A program made the translations under genes and the position numbers. From JANWWM01 sp046292465 (GTDB taxonomy: Bacteria > Bacteroidota > Chlorobiia > Chlorobiales > Thermochlorobacteraceae), in assembly GCA_046292465.1 (NCBI GenBank), contig JBKBRB010000010.1:22626-86625 (forward strand): 64,000 nt of DNA, in the 5' to 3' direction. Position 1 is the first letter of the stretch. Every line of letters begins with the position of its first letter. Shown here one piece after another: positions 1 through 8,161 of the stretch. The notes below the pieces were generated by a model. It was not told the DNA's origin, searched no databases, and saw nothing but the letters and a program-made list of their open reading frames with translations.

Positions 1-2
1 AG

Positions 3-140
3 TATGGGCTTAGCGGTCAATTTGCTGCGCAGTCGCAAGACCAACAGCCACAAACAAATCCTGAACAAGAACTAAAACAAGCGGCGGGCGCGCTATTGAT
101 TCAATCGCTCGACCAAGCATTGCAAAAATGGTTGAAGTGA
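3..140 (+). CDS. C-terminal end of an unidentified protein (5'-truncated by the window edge)
   Basis: An open frame enters from the left edge and ends at TGA 138-140, giving the last 45 residues of a protein. The fragment is glutamine-rich at first (AAQSQDQQPQTNPEQE) and ends in a predicted amphipathic helix (LLIQSLDQALQKWLK). No family can be recognised from so little. The stop lies 18 nt before the next ATG, so it probably shares a transcript with the small gene at 159 and the terminator at 281. Reality as a coding end is supported only by frame continuity and this spacing. Confidence 0.45.
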   Translation, partial: YGLSGQFAAQSQDQQPQTNPEQELKQAAGALLIQSLDQALQKWLK

Positions 141-158
141 AATAAAGGAGGTGAAAAC

Positions 159-269
159 ATGGCATCGAAGCCGAATCCAAATTGGCCAAGCAGAACAGGC
201 AACCCATCAGGTCCAGGAAGAGGAAACAATCCCCCATCTAAACCTGCACCTTCCCCACCAAAGAAGTAG
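159..269 (+). CDS. 36-residue Pro/Gly/Asn-rich small protein
   Basis: This short gene has an unusually good ribosome binding site (AAAGGAGGTGA, 145-155) ending 3 nt before its ATG and an intrinsic terminator 11 nt after its stop. Most genes nearby have no visible Shine-Dalgarno sequence, so the site argues that the frame is translated. The product (starting MASKPNPNWPSRTGNPSG, ending PSPPKK) is made almost entirely of P, G, N, S, K and R, with two Trp/Arg-containing spots and no cysteine, signal peptide or membrane segment; it is probably disordered. The function is unknown. It appears to be the last gene of a transcript entering from the left edge. Confidence 0.6.
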   Translation: MASKPNPNWPSRTGNPSGPGRGNNPPSKPAPSPPKK

Positions 270-280
270 CCCTTTTCAGC

Positions 281-316
281 AAAGCCGCTCTTCCCTCATG
301 AGCGGCTTTCTTCTTC
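281..316 (+). terminator. Rho-independent terminator after the 36-residue gene
   Basis: A perfect 10-bp stem (AAAGCCGCTC 281-290 with GAGCGGCTTT 300-309) with a 9-nt loop is followed by a T-rich tract (CTTCTTCTT). It ends the plus-strand transcript and may also serve the converging glycosyltransferase gene that stops at 333. Confidence 0.85.
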
Positions 317-332
317 ATGCACCAAATTCAAT

Positions 333-1709
333 TTACACAAACAGCAGTTGCTCGAACTCGCGTGCAAGTTGCATGGTCAAATTGCGGCGGTCGTATTTCA
401 CGACAACTTCTTTGGACGGCACAGGAAGCGTGCCCGATTTCCATCGTTCAAACAAGTCGAGGATTTTCGTGGCAATCTCGTCAGGAAATTTGGGGTGAGC
501 CACAACGCCGTTAGCTTCCAAAATGAACTGCTTCGATGCGCCATCAGGCACAATGCCAAAGAGCGTTCGCTCGCAAGCGACATATTCAAAAAGTTTGCTT
601 TGCGTGATGGTCTCAATGTGTTTGACAGCGGATTGTGTTGCCCATAGCACATCGGCTTGAAAATTTTCCGCGAGTGCATCGTGATGCGATTTGTAGCCCT
701 CGACCTGAACAAGCCCGTCAAGCCCCAACGACTTTGCAAACTTCATGTATTCAGTCGGGAACAATCCTACAAACCGCGCCTCGACTTTTTCACCGAGTTC
801 AGGATTTTGTTCAATGGCTTTTTTCAAGCCCAAGAAAAACGGTTTTGGTGAGCGTTCCGAACTGTGCAACGTGCCTGAATGAAGGAATCGCAACTTGCCA
901 CTATTGACGCGTGCTTTGGGCACGTGTGCAAAATCGTTTGCGTCGTAGCCATGAGAGACAATAGCGATATCGTTGTGTGTAAGTTTGCCGCGGTAACTAC
1001 GCAAGAAGAGTTCTTTCAGCGCACGATTAACCGTAATGATTTTATCAACGCCTAAAACGACTTGCTCTTCTAAGCGTTGATGTGCCCGACGGTGAAATGG
1101 CGTTGGATAAATATGAAGCGGATTTTCAACCCATGGGTCTCTGAAATCAATCACCGTTGGCAGTTGATACTTCTTGCGAAGCTCAAGCGCAATGAGGTGA
1201 GAAGTAAAAGGCGGCGCAGTTGAAAAAATAAGGTCGATGTCGCCATGTTGAGCGATAATCTCATCGGCTTTTTGCAATGCAAATTTTTTCCAGCCGCGTT
1301 TATTATCAGGAATGAAAAACGTTTGGCTCGCAAGGTTCATCAGGCGACGCATAAATCCGCTGGGCAGTTTGAACTGTTGGGAGTTCGAGAGCGAGGCCGC
1401 CGTTTTTGTAACGTCTTTCGTTTCTGTGCGATGAATCTCGATTTGAGAATTGTCCAATTCTCGAAGGAGCGTTTCGTCGTAGGCGTAGTAAGCCGTAGGC
1501 GTAATGGTGAGCACAATTGGCTTCCAACCAAATTCAGGCAAATACTTCACGAATTTCAGCGTGCGCTGAACCCCCGAAAGCCCCATTGGCGGGAAGTAAT
1601 AGGCAATGACCAACGCTTTTTTTATTGCTTTGTCTGAAGCTTGCTGGCGAGAACGCTCCCCACTGAACGATGAAAGCGACTGCAGAGATACGAGATGAGA
1701 TGATGTCAT
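333..1709 (-). CDS. Glycosyltransferase, family 4-like
   Basis: The protein (458 aa from the ATG at 1709) has the two-Rossmann-domain layout of GT-B glycosyltransferases. The N-terminal domain opens with ALVIAYYFPPMGLSGVQRT, the usual start of the glycosyltransferase-4 family, and the C-terminal half carries GKLRFLHSGTLH and KLFEYVACERT, matching the donor-binding half where an E-x7-E-type segment sits. It probably transfers a sugar from a nucleotide donor during exopolysaccharide or cell-surface glycan synthesis at the inner face of the membrane. The acceptor cannot be told. The frame stays open up to another ATG at 1787, but the extra 26 residues overlap an inverted repeat and look non-coding. 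The gene is alone and convergent with the small gene at 159. Confidence 0.8.
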   Translation of the reverse strand: MTSSHLVSLQSLSSFSGERSRQQASDKAIKKALVIAYYFPPMGLSGVQRTLKFVKYLPEFGWKPIVLTITPTAYYAYDETLLRELDNSQIEIHRTETKDVTKTAASLSNSQQFKLPSGFMRRLMNLASQTFFIPDNKRGWKKFALQKADEIIAQHGDIDLIFSTAPPFTSHLIALELRKKYQLPTVIDFRDPWVENPLHIYPTPFHRRAHQRLEEQVVLGVDKIITVNRALKELFLRSYRGKLTHNDIAIVSHGYDANDFAHVPKARVNSGKLRFLHSGTLHSSERSPKPFFLGLKKAIEQNPELGEKVEARFVGLFPTEYMKFAKSLGLDGLVQVEGYKSHHDALAENFQADVLWATQSAVKHIETITQSKLFEYVACERTLFGIVPDGASKQFILEANGVVAHPKFPDEIATKILDLFERWKSGTLPVPSKEVVVKYDRRNLTMQLAREFEQLLFV

Positions 1710-1746
1710 AACTAAAAAACAGTTTACAACAAGTTCATTTATAGCG

Positions 1747-1785
1747 GCAATGCCAATTGAGCCTGATTCGGCAAACTGGCATTGC
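1747..1785. repeat. Inverted repeat upstream of the glycosyltransferase gene
   Basis: GCAATGCCA (1747-1755) is perfectly complementary to TGGCATTGC (1777-1785), separated by 21 nt. It lies 38-76 bases upstream of the chosen start at 1709. It could be an mRNA leader hairpin or a dyad operator. No T-run follows on either strand, so a terminator is unlikely. Confidence 0.35.
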
Positions 1786-1948
1786 AAATGTAACAGCGCA
1801 GCAGTGCCATGATACAGTGAGAATCTTGAAGAATGTTGCAGGTGATGAGAGTATGATTAACTTTACACAAACGTAAAAACTTTTTCGAAGTTCCGCGATT
1901 TTTATTTGACCGAAAATTTATTAGTCGTTACTCATAAACTCAACGAAA

Positions 1949-2347
1949 ATGGCAAAAGAACCGACCGAAGCCTCGCTCAACAAAATGTGGAAATATGTTG
2001 AGCATTATTGGCAAAAATCGGGCACCTTTCCGCACCCCGATAAATCCGTAACCGAAGTCGTCGTCAAAGGCTTAGCGCAACATGTCGATGAACTCGGCAA
2101 GCCGCTTTGTCCGTGTAATTTTTACGCCGATAAAAAAGCCGAAGCCCAAAAGCGCGAGTGGATTTGTGCTTGCGAAGAAATGAAACTTTACAAGTATTGC
2201 CACTGCTTGCTCTTTGTCAATCCAGATGGCTTGCCGATTACGGAATACTTGCCCGAAGACCACGAGGGACGACAAATTTACGGTCTCGTCAAAGACCCAA
2301 CGCCTGAAAAGGGAAGAGAAGGCGCAAAGGTAAAACAAGGCTCATAA
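1949..2347 (+). CDS. ftrB: Ferredoxin:thioredoxin reductase, catalytic (beta) subunit
   Basis: The 132-residue protein shows the [4Fe-4S]/disulfide signature of the family: CPC, 16 residues, CAC, 8 residues, CHC (about residues 51-85). The usual second motif is CPC; here it is CAC. The enzyme passes electrons from reduced ferredoxin to thioredoxin through the cluster and adjacent disulfide, linking photosynthetic or other reductant supply to thiol redox control in the cytoplasm. No gene for a variable (alpha) subunit is visible in the window. The start follows a 239-bp non-coding region, so the promoter should lie there. The outer-membrane protein gene begins 3 nt after the stop, suggesting cotranscription. 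Confidence 0.93.
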   Translation: MAKEPTEASLNKMWKYVEHYWQKSGTFPHPDKSVTEVVVKGLAQHVDELGKPLCPCNFYADKKAEAQKREWICACEEMKLYKYCHCLLFVNPDGLPITEYLPEDHEGRQIYGLVKDPTPEKGREGAKVKQGS

Positions 2348-2350
2348 ACT

Positions 2351-3013
2351 ATGGTGAGGCGTGCAGTGTTGGTTTGCGTCTTGCTTTATGCTCTCTCGCA
2401 AGTTGAGGCGCAAGAGATAACCGCGAAAACCAAACATCAAGATGCGGCATTGCTTTTTCAATTCAACGGCTTCGGCAACTTGGCGACAGGCGGACTTGGC
2501 GCAGTTGAAACCCCTCGCGACGCCAGCGGTGCAAGCACCATCACCATAAGCGGTATCGGTGGAAAATACTTCACAGCGGAAAATATCGCTGTGCGTGCCG
2601 CACTCACCTTTGCGCGTGAAACGGCATCGCAAGCGCAATCAGGTTCAATCGCGGAGTTCACGGAAACCTCAACTGCAATTGGCGTGGAAGGCGGCGTGGA
2701 AGTGCACTTGCACAACAAACGGCTCTCTCCATATTTCGGCGGGTTGATTGGATATAGCAGAGGGGCATTTTCAAGAACGCAAAGTGGAAGTGAATCCTCT
2801 GCTGTGCGCAATGGGTTTGGCATTGCGGGGATTTTAGGTGCGGAATTTTTCCTCTTCGAGCAAGTCAGTTTTGCGGCAGAGTATCGGGCTGTTTATCAAA
2901 GAGCCACAGCCACGAGCACCCTTTCTAACGGCACGCGCATTGACGCGCCTGAACAAACAAAGATTGGATTTTTCTCGCAAGGATTTTTAACGCTTGGCTT
3001 GTATTTGTGGTAG
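2351..3013 (+). CDS. Small outer-membrane beta-barrel protein
   Basis: The 220-residue product starts with a signal peptide (MVRRAVLVCVLLYALSQVEA, cleavage before QE) and continues with alternating amphipathic strands such as LSPYFGGLIGYSRG and VSFAAEYRAVYQRA, ending in Leu-Tyr-Leu-Trp. A terminal aromatic residue is typical of outer-membrane barrels inserted by BamA. Size and pattern fit an eight-stranded OmpA/OmpW-like barrel. A specific role cannot be assigned. It lies 3 nt after ftrB and converges with the gene ending at 3020. Confidence 0.7.
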   Translation: MVRRAVLVCVLLYALSQVEAQEITAKTKHQDAALLFQFNGFGNLATGGLGAVETPRDASGASTITISGIGGKYFTAENIAVRAALTFARETASQAQSGSIAEFTETSTAIGVEGGVEVHLHNKRLSPYFGGLIGYSRGAFSRTQSGSESSAVRNGFGIAGILGAEFFLFEQVSFAAEYRAVYQRATATSTLSNGTRIDAPEQTKIGFFSQGFLTLGLYLW

Positions 3014-3019
3014 TGTGGG

Positions 3020-4528
3020 TTATTCGGCGCGAATGACTTGGGCTTTGCGAATACTTTCTCCGTGAATGAACCCTCGTCGCAGAACTTTGGTAATTGTGCC
3101 TGGCTCTAAATTGGTTTTAAGAATGGCACCGGCTTTCTCGTGGCGTTCGTTGTCGAAACGAGAAATTTTAACGCGCACTTCAATTTCCATAATGGAAAGT
3201 ATCTGTTCGAGTTTTTGGATATACTCATTGACAATTGCTGGGGTGCTAATCGGTGCGTCCGGTTCAGGTTGAAAGAGTGCGTCGAGTGCATCAATGTGCG
3301 GCATAGCATATCTTATCACGAAATCCTTTATTGCTAAACCATTTTCCAATTCGGAAAGGCGAAAGGCAAAATCGTCCAAGCAAAGTGTTAACTGCCCGAA
3401 AACGCTTGTCAAACTTGGCTCTTCCGACCACTTCTGACGATAAAGTTGAATCAGGTCGTAAAGTTGCATGGCGGTTTCGTTCTTAAAAGACCCTATGCTT
3501 TGTGCGGCATCAACAATTTTAACGCCTGCTGCTCGTTCTAAGGCAATCACGCGTGCGATAAGACCTTGAATTTGTTGGTTTGTGCGTCGGTTTTCTTCTT
3601 CTGAGGCAAGTTCTGTTTGATAAAAAGGCTTGTTCAAACGGTTTTCAAGCGATTTCACTTTGCCCTCAATGCGTGAGAGTTGTTCGCTTTTGTCTCTACT
3701 TTGAATGGTATTCGTCAAAAGTCCGAAGGCGCCGATGATGATGCTGATGATGGAAAGAATCAAAGCCCATGTGGCTTTTTGGTCGGCACTGGAAATGGTG
3801 CGTCGTTGTGCCTCGTTAAGTTCGGCGAACACAGGCGTTTGTGGGCGCATTTGAAAAATCGCATTGAGAATGTCGGGGTCTAAAAACTCTTTGAAATCAT
3901 GCTTTGAAACACGCGATTTGTAGTCAGCATAAAACTTTCCGCCATTCCAACGTTCATTAACGAAGTGATAAAGTGCAAGTGCTTCGGGGCGACCATCGTT
4001 TTTGAAAATCGAGTAGTTCTGTGCAGCAGCGTCAAAGTCGAAAAGATAAACGGTATCCTTAATCTCAAAAGTTTTCGTTAAATCAACTTGTTGGAAAACA
4101 CGGTCATTTTTGATAATCAAGTCAAGTAACTCTCGGTATTGCGCAACGGTTTTGAGCGACTTTTCGCTTTTAGCGGTGAACATATCGCCGATGCGTGCCG
4201 ATAAATTGCGCTCAATAACATCTCGCTCATTAGGCTTAATTTCTCTGCCGATATCGACATAGACGGCTTTTTGTGCGTTCGAGTCAGTGCGCAAAATGAA
4301 CTTCCCCGATGTAGTGCTTTTGTTGATAAGTTGCATCAATAAGCCTTCGGATGCGTTGCTTGGATTAAGACGCTTGTAATAAATGCACACAACGCCTTTT
4401 TCTGGTGAAACTTGCGGCACAGGTTGCGCAACAGCCCTGCTGCAAAAGGGAAGCACGGTGAAGTTGGTCAGGTAAAAAAGAACAATCGACTTAACGAGAG
4501 AACTTGGCATACTCTTTTGTGATGTCAA
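3020..4528 (-). CDS. Membrane protein with coiled coil and C-terminal GrpE-like domain
   Basis: The 502-residue protein has an N-terminal signal-like segment (about 11-34, ending AVA-Q), a 220-residue region with no recognised family, one membrane span (about 254-275, WALILSIISIIIGAFGLL), a coiled coil (about 277-335) and a C-terminal part (about 445-501) resembling the beta domain of the nucleotide exchange factor GrpE: FDNERHE, then EPGTITKVLRRGF and a final RKAQVI. Predicted topology is periplasmic sensor-like region, span, cytoplasmic coil and GrpE-like domain. Canonical GrpE is soluble and about 200 aa, so this is not the housekeeping copy. The start overlaps the kinase-like gene by 38 bp; a second Met at 4510 would shorten the overlap. 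It is the last gene of a four-gene unit. Function unknown. Confidence 0.65.
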   Translation of the reverse strand: MTSQKSMPSSLVKSIVLFYLTNFTVLPFCSRAVAQPVPQVSPEKGVVCIYYKRLNPSNASEGLLMQLINKSTTSGKFILRTDSNAQKAVYVDIGREIKPNERDVIERNLSARIGDMFTAKSEKSLKTVAQYRELLDLIIKNDRVFQQVDLTKTFEIKDTVYLFDFDAAAQNYSIFKNDGRPEALALYHFVNERWNGGKFYADYKSRVSKHDFKEFLDPDILNAIFQMRPQTPVFAELNEAQRRTISSADQKATWALILSIISIIIGAFGLLTNTIQSRDKSEQLSRIEGKVKSLENRLNKPFYQTELASEEENRRTNQQIQGLIARVIALERAAGVKIVDAAQSIGSFKNETAMQLYDLIQLYRQKWSEEPSLTSVFGQLTLCLDDFAFRLSELENGLAIKDFVIRYAMPHIDALDALFQPEPDAPISTPAIVNEYIQKLEQILSIMEIEVRVKISRFDNERHEKAGAILKTNLEPGTITKVLRRGFIHGESIRKAQVIRAE

Positions 4529-5717
4529 TTAAAGTTTTGAACATGTTTTTCAAAGACGAGACGTAGTTTTTCTCAATGCCGAATCGTTTTGCGAAATCTT
4601 GAATAGCGTAACTTAATCCAACATCGCGCTTTTGTTGCTCGCTCAAATAGTATTTGTTTTCCATGATTTCCAAATATACTTCTAATTCCGTTTTGTCAGG
4701 AAAATACTCGGCGAAGTTGCTTTGCTTGAGCAAGTCTTGAATTGGCAAAAAATAATTTGCATACCAATCCAGCGTTGTGTCGCGCATGGAGACGGGGGTT
4801 TTCATGCGCTCGCTCAAATACCATTTATGTTCTTCTAAGTGTTTGAGTAGAGTATCGGCGTAAGAAGCTTTTCGGAATCTACCGAAGTGGCGTTCGGAGT
4901 TGAAGTTTGTTAGTTGGTCGAAGCGCTTATGCGCGTTCCAAATGTTGGTGAGAGCGTTGTATTGTTCACGCAGATAAGCCATATCGTGCTGGGTAATGGT
5001 TCTATCGCGAGGGATACCGCGCTTATGGAATTCTTCTTCGAGCCATAGCATAGATTCAAAGAAAAACTCTAAGTCAGCTTCTTTCATGCGATTGGAAAGC
5101 GAAGGGTGAATTTCTGTGGTTTCAGTGTCGGCGAGCAGGGCAATAAGCCGGCGGCGTTTGCCGAGCGTATGTTCTTCGCGCACGAATTTGATGAGCAAGT
5201 TATCGAGCGAGGCGTCGCCCCAATAGACATTTTTGGCATGGCACTTGGCGAAAAGTTCAGCAATCGCATCGAAAATCTCTTTTCGTGCTGGCTGTTGAAA
5301 CCGCAAACCGAACAAGACCGATTCAGGCAAGACGGCATCTTCGAGCAGCGTAACCAAATACGCTGTTGTGTTAGGTTGATACATAATTCCTGCCGGCGTC
5401 TGAATTGGAAGGTCGCCATCGTGCCGAATGACAATACCTACAGGCGTCAAGGTTTGAATATCTAATTCGCGCAATTTGTGGTAGTTGTCGAGTTCACGCC
5501 GAGCCAAATCGAGGCTGAGCTCTTTGATAGCAAATCTGCAAGGCAGTGCGGAAGACTTGGATTCGACGAAAAGCACTTGATGGCGGGAGTTGCCGCGTCG
5601 CATCAGTATTGGCGCAATACCGAGAGATTGCCATTCTTCTAAATTTTTCTCGAACGGGAACAGAGTAAGTGCGGGTAAGTAGCGTTTATCGACTTCATAC
5701 TCGATTTGAGAGGTCAT
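4491..5717 (-). CDS. Kinase-like protein (lipopolysaccharide-kinase/DUF4032 type)
   Basis: The 408-residue protein retains the ordered residues of a protein-kinase fold: Lys65 in FAIKELS, Glu75 in ARRELDNYH, a catalytic-loop sequence NVYWGDASLDNLLIK with Asp168 and Asn173, and LADTETTE with Asp197 in the metal-binding position. The YWGD form of the loop is that of DUF4032/WaaP-like kinases rather than Ser/Thr kinases. The C-terminal ~200 residues are helical and unassigned. The start at 5717 was chosen because its ATGA overlaps the stop of the preceding gene by 4 nt; an upstream Met at 5804 would lie deep inside that gene. It is translationally coupled to the genes on both sides. Substrate unknown. 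Confidence 0.65.
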   Translation of the reverse strand: MTSQIEYEVDKRYLPALTLFPFEKNLEEWQSLGIAPILMRRGNSRHQVLFVESKSSALPCRFAIKELSLDLARRELDNYHKLRELDIQTLTPVGIVIRHDGDLPIQTPAGIMYQPNTTAYLVTLLEDAVLPESVLFGLRFQQPARKEIFDAIAELFAKCHAKNVYWGDASLDNLLIKFVREEHTLGKRRRLIALLADTETTEIHPSLSNRMKEADLEFFFESMLWLEEEFHKRGIPRDRTITQHDMAYLREQYNALTNIWNAHKRFDQLTNFNSERHFGRFRKASYADTLLKHLEEHKWYLSERMKTPVSMRDTTLDWYANYFLPIQDLLKQSNFAEYFPDKTELEVYLEIMENKYYLSEQQKRDVGLSYAIQDFAKRFGIEKNYVSSLKNMFKTLIDITKEYAKFSR

Positions 5718-6040
5718 GGATCGAAGTAAGAGAGAATAGCATGACGATAAAAAACTTCGCGCTGCATGTCGCTCAATTCTGGCAGGGGTTTTGCGACTTT
5801 CCATGTGCCGTCGCTGTTGCGTGAAAAATAGCCTTGCTTTTCAAATGTGATGTAGAAACCTTCAGCAATTAACGCTTCCTTCTCGCCTTTTTCTAAGGTG
5901 TGTTTGTTGAAGCGATGCTGAAGACCGATGATGAAAAACGCTGTTTCAACGCTGGGCGTCTTTTGAAATTTCTTCTTGAACATTGCTTCAAATTCTGCCC
6001 ATCGCTTGTCAATATCGGTAAAAAGTTCAGGCGATTGCAT
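5714..6040 (-). CDS. Conserved small protein of unknown function
   Basis: The 108-residue soluble protein begins MQSPELFTDIDKRWAEFEAM and has a helical N-terminal half followed by a short beta segment (GFYITFEKQGYFSR). I recall similar small proteins from Bacteroidota but cannot name a family. Its ATG follows directly on the stop of the DUF429 gene and its TGA overlaps the ATG of the kinase-like gene, so it is locked into the four-gene unit. The acidic/basic helical surface would suit an adaptor or regulator, but that is a guess. Confidence 0.7.
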   Translation of the reverse strand: MQSPELFTDIDKRWAEFEAMFKKKFQKTPSVETAFFIIGLQHRFNKHTLEKGEKEALIAEGFYITFEKQGYFSRNSDGTWKVAKPLPELSDMQREVFYRHAILSYFDP

Positions 6041-6682
6041 TTATTCTGATTTTGTATTGAACGAAAGTCGTTTTTTGGCTTTTTCAGTTGGAATATAAAT
6101 CAATCCTTCCTGTGCGTCGCCAATAGGTTGGGTTAAATCGTAGTGGTGCAAGAGTGCTGTGTAGGCGGCAAGAATGGCGTCGAGCTCATGGTCGGAAAGC
6201 ACAATTTTAGAGGTGCGCGGTAGATTTTTAACGAATCTTGACAAACGGGTTTGAACCACTTCGCGAGAAATGTCTTTGATCTTCTTATCCTTGTGCGTCA
6301 ATCCTAATCGGGCTTTCGTGGCATGCGGGTAAACTTCAATGGTAGGATAGCGAGGCGAGAGCATTTTGGTAAGTGTAATAGCACGAAAAGTCAGTTGCGC
6401 AAGCATAGAGGTTGAAAATGTCGGAATGCCGAGCAACGCCAAGTCTCTATCACACTTCCGACTGGCGTAAGTGCCATAGCGACCTGACGGAATAGATAAT
6501 GGCGCATCTATTGCAACAAGACATGGACGGTGATAGTCAATGTAATTTCGGATGGCCACATCAGGTTTGACTTGATTGACAAAGATGAGTTCGGCTTCAT
6601 TGGAAAGAGCGGCAACACCGGTTACTTCATCAATGCGTCCTGCTAAATCTACCCCGAAAAAAACTTTACCTTTTGAAGGCAT
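6041..6682 (-). CDS. DUF429 family predicted nuclease (RNase H-like fold)
   Basis: The 213-residue protein shows the hallmarks of the DUF429 family: an N-terminal strand with the first acidic residue (FFGVDLAG, Asp12), a second at CLVAIDAPLSIP (Asp59) and a C-terminal acidic helix SDHELDAILAAYTA, together forming an RNase H-type metal site. Family members are predicted nucleases or integrase-like enzymes without a proven substrate. It is the first gene of the minus-strand cassette; the 139-bp gap to der (6683-6821) should hold divergent promoters. Family confidence is good; activity is inferred. Confidence 0.75.
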   Translation of the reverse strand: MPSKGKVFFGVDLAGRIDEVTGVAALSNEAELIFVNQVKPDVAIRNYIDYHRPCLVAIDAPLSIPSGRYGTYASRKCDRDLALLGIPTFSTSMLAQLTFRAITLTKMLSPRYPTIEVYPHATKARLGLTHKDKKIKDISREVVQTRLSRFVKNLPRTSKIVLSDHELDAILAAYTALLHHYDLTQPIGDAQEGLIYIPTEKAKKRLSFNTKSE

Positions 6683-6821
6683 ACTACTGTTTGTCAGGAA
6701 GAAATGTTCGTAAGTGAATGTCGGTCGTCATTGCTTGACCGTTTCTTGAATATACCTATCTTTGAGAATTAAACATATTTTTCTGATTTCAATTCAGTTG
6801 CTCCACCCCTTGCGAGCGACT

Positions 6822-8150
6822 ATGAATCCGTCCGAAATGAAACCGATTGTCGCTATCGTCGGCAGGCCAAACGTCGGCAAGTCGACACTTTTCAACCGCA
6901 TTGTCAGCAAACGGCACGCGATTGTCCATGACATGCCTGGCGTTACGCGCGACCGCAACTATCACGACGCCGAGTGGAACGGCAAAGCCTTCAGCCTTAT
7001 CGATACAGGCGGATACACGACCGCCGAAGACCGCATCAGCAAAGCCGTTCTCGAACAAGTTTTTCTTTCCATTGAACAAGCCCATGCCATCATCTTCGTC
7101 GTCGATGTGAAATCGGGAATCACCGACCTTGACGCCGTCGTCGCCGAACATCTGCGCAAAGTGCTTGACCATAAAAAAATTTTCTTGACAGTCAATAAAG
7201 TTGAAAACGATAAAGACCGCCTCGACGCCGAAGCGTTCAGAAGGCTCGGACTTGGCGAATTAAATCTCGTTTCTGCATTAAGCGGCGACGGCGTTGCCGA
7301 ACTGCTTGATGCCGTTGTTGCCTCACTGCCCGAAGCCAAGCCCACCGATGAAGCCGATGCAAATACGGTCAAACTTGCCGTTGTCGGACGCCCAAACGTC
7401 GGCAAGTCGAGCTTCGTCAATGCCGTTCTCGGAGAGAATCGACAAATCGTTACTGAAATTGCAGGCACAACGCGCGACGCCATCGACACCGAATTTTATC
7501 GCCATCGACAACGATTTCTGCTCATCGATACTGCAGGTTTGCGCCGCAAAGCGCGCGTCGAGGACAACATTGAGTTTTTCAGCACCGTGCGCACTGAAAA
7601 AGCCATCGAACGCGCCGACGTCGCCGTCGCAATGATTGATGCCGTTCAAGGATTGGAGAAACAAGATCTGCGCATCATTAACGACGCTGTCGAAAAAAAA
7701 CGTGGCGTCGTTATCGCCGTCAATAAGTGGGATTTGGTCGAGAAAGACTCGAGAACGGCGGACGAATTTACAAAAGCCATTTACGCACGGCTCGGCAGTT
7801 TGAACTATATTCCCGTCGTGTTTGTTTCCGCGCTTACCAAACAGCGCGTCTTCAAAGTGATTGACACGGCAACCGAAGTCTGGAACGTTCGGCGCAATCG
7901 GCTCTCAACGAGCGAACTCAACAAAGCCCTGCTTCCCGAAATCGAGCGCAACACGCCATGGACGAAGAGCGGCAAGGAAGTCAAAATCAAATACATCTCG
8001 CAACTTTCAACCGAGCCGCCGCTCATCGCCTTCTTCGGAAGCAACACCAAGCAGATTGAAGACTCCTACAAAAAATTTTTAGAGCGAAAAATCCGCGAAC
8101 ACTTCGGATTTCAAGGCACACCGATTGAACTTCAATTCCGTTTGAAATAA
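6822..8150 (+). CDS. der: Ribosome biogenesis GTPase Der (EngA)
   Basis: The 442-residue protein has two GTPase domains in tandem, each with a GRPNVGKS P-loop, a DTGG or DTAG G3 motif and an NK-D G4 motif (VNKVEND-like and AVNKWDLVEK), followed by a KH-like C-terminal domain. Der acts in late 50S subunit assembly and is essential in most bacteria. Length fits the family (about 440-490). The ATG at 6822 places the first P-loop close to the N-terminus as usual; ATG 6837 is also possible. The lack of a clear Shine-Dalgarno sequence is normal here. The M61 peptidase gene begins 11 nt after the stop and may be cotranscribed. Confidence 0.97.
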   Translation: MNPSEMKPIVAIVGRPNVGKSTLFNRIVSKRHAIVHDMPGVTRDRNYHDAEWNGKAFSLIDTGGYTTAEDRISKAVLEQVFLSIEQAHAIIFVVDVKSGITDLDAVVAEHLRKVLDHKKIFLTVNKVENDKDRLDAEAFRRLGLGELNLVSALSGDGVAELLDAVVASLPEAKPTDEADANTVKLAVVGRPNVGKSSFVNAVLGENRQIVTEIAGTTRDAIDTEFYRHRQRFLLIDTAGLRRKARVEDNIEFFSTVRTEKAIERADVAVAMIDAVQGLEKQDLRIINDAVEKKRGVVIAVNKWDLVEKDSRTADEFTKAIYARLGSLNYIPVVFVSALTKQRVFKVIDTATEVWNVRRNRLSTSELNKALLPEIERNTPWTKSGKEVKIKYISQLSTEPPLIAFFGSNTKQIEDSYKKFLERKIREHFGFQGTPIELQFRLK

Positions 8151-8161
8151 ACTCATCATTT

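Noticed and set aside
151..498. 115-residue frame overlapping the small Pro/Gly/Asn-rich gene and the terminator
   Set aside because: It crosses a perfect terminator and the 3' end of the glycosyltransferase, and the in-frame small gene at 159 has a far better ribosome binding site.
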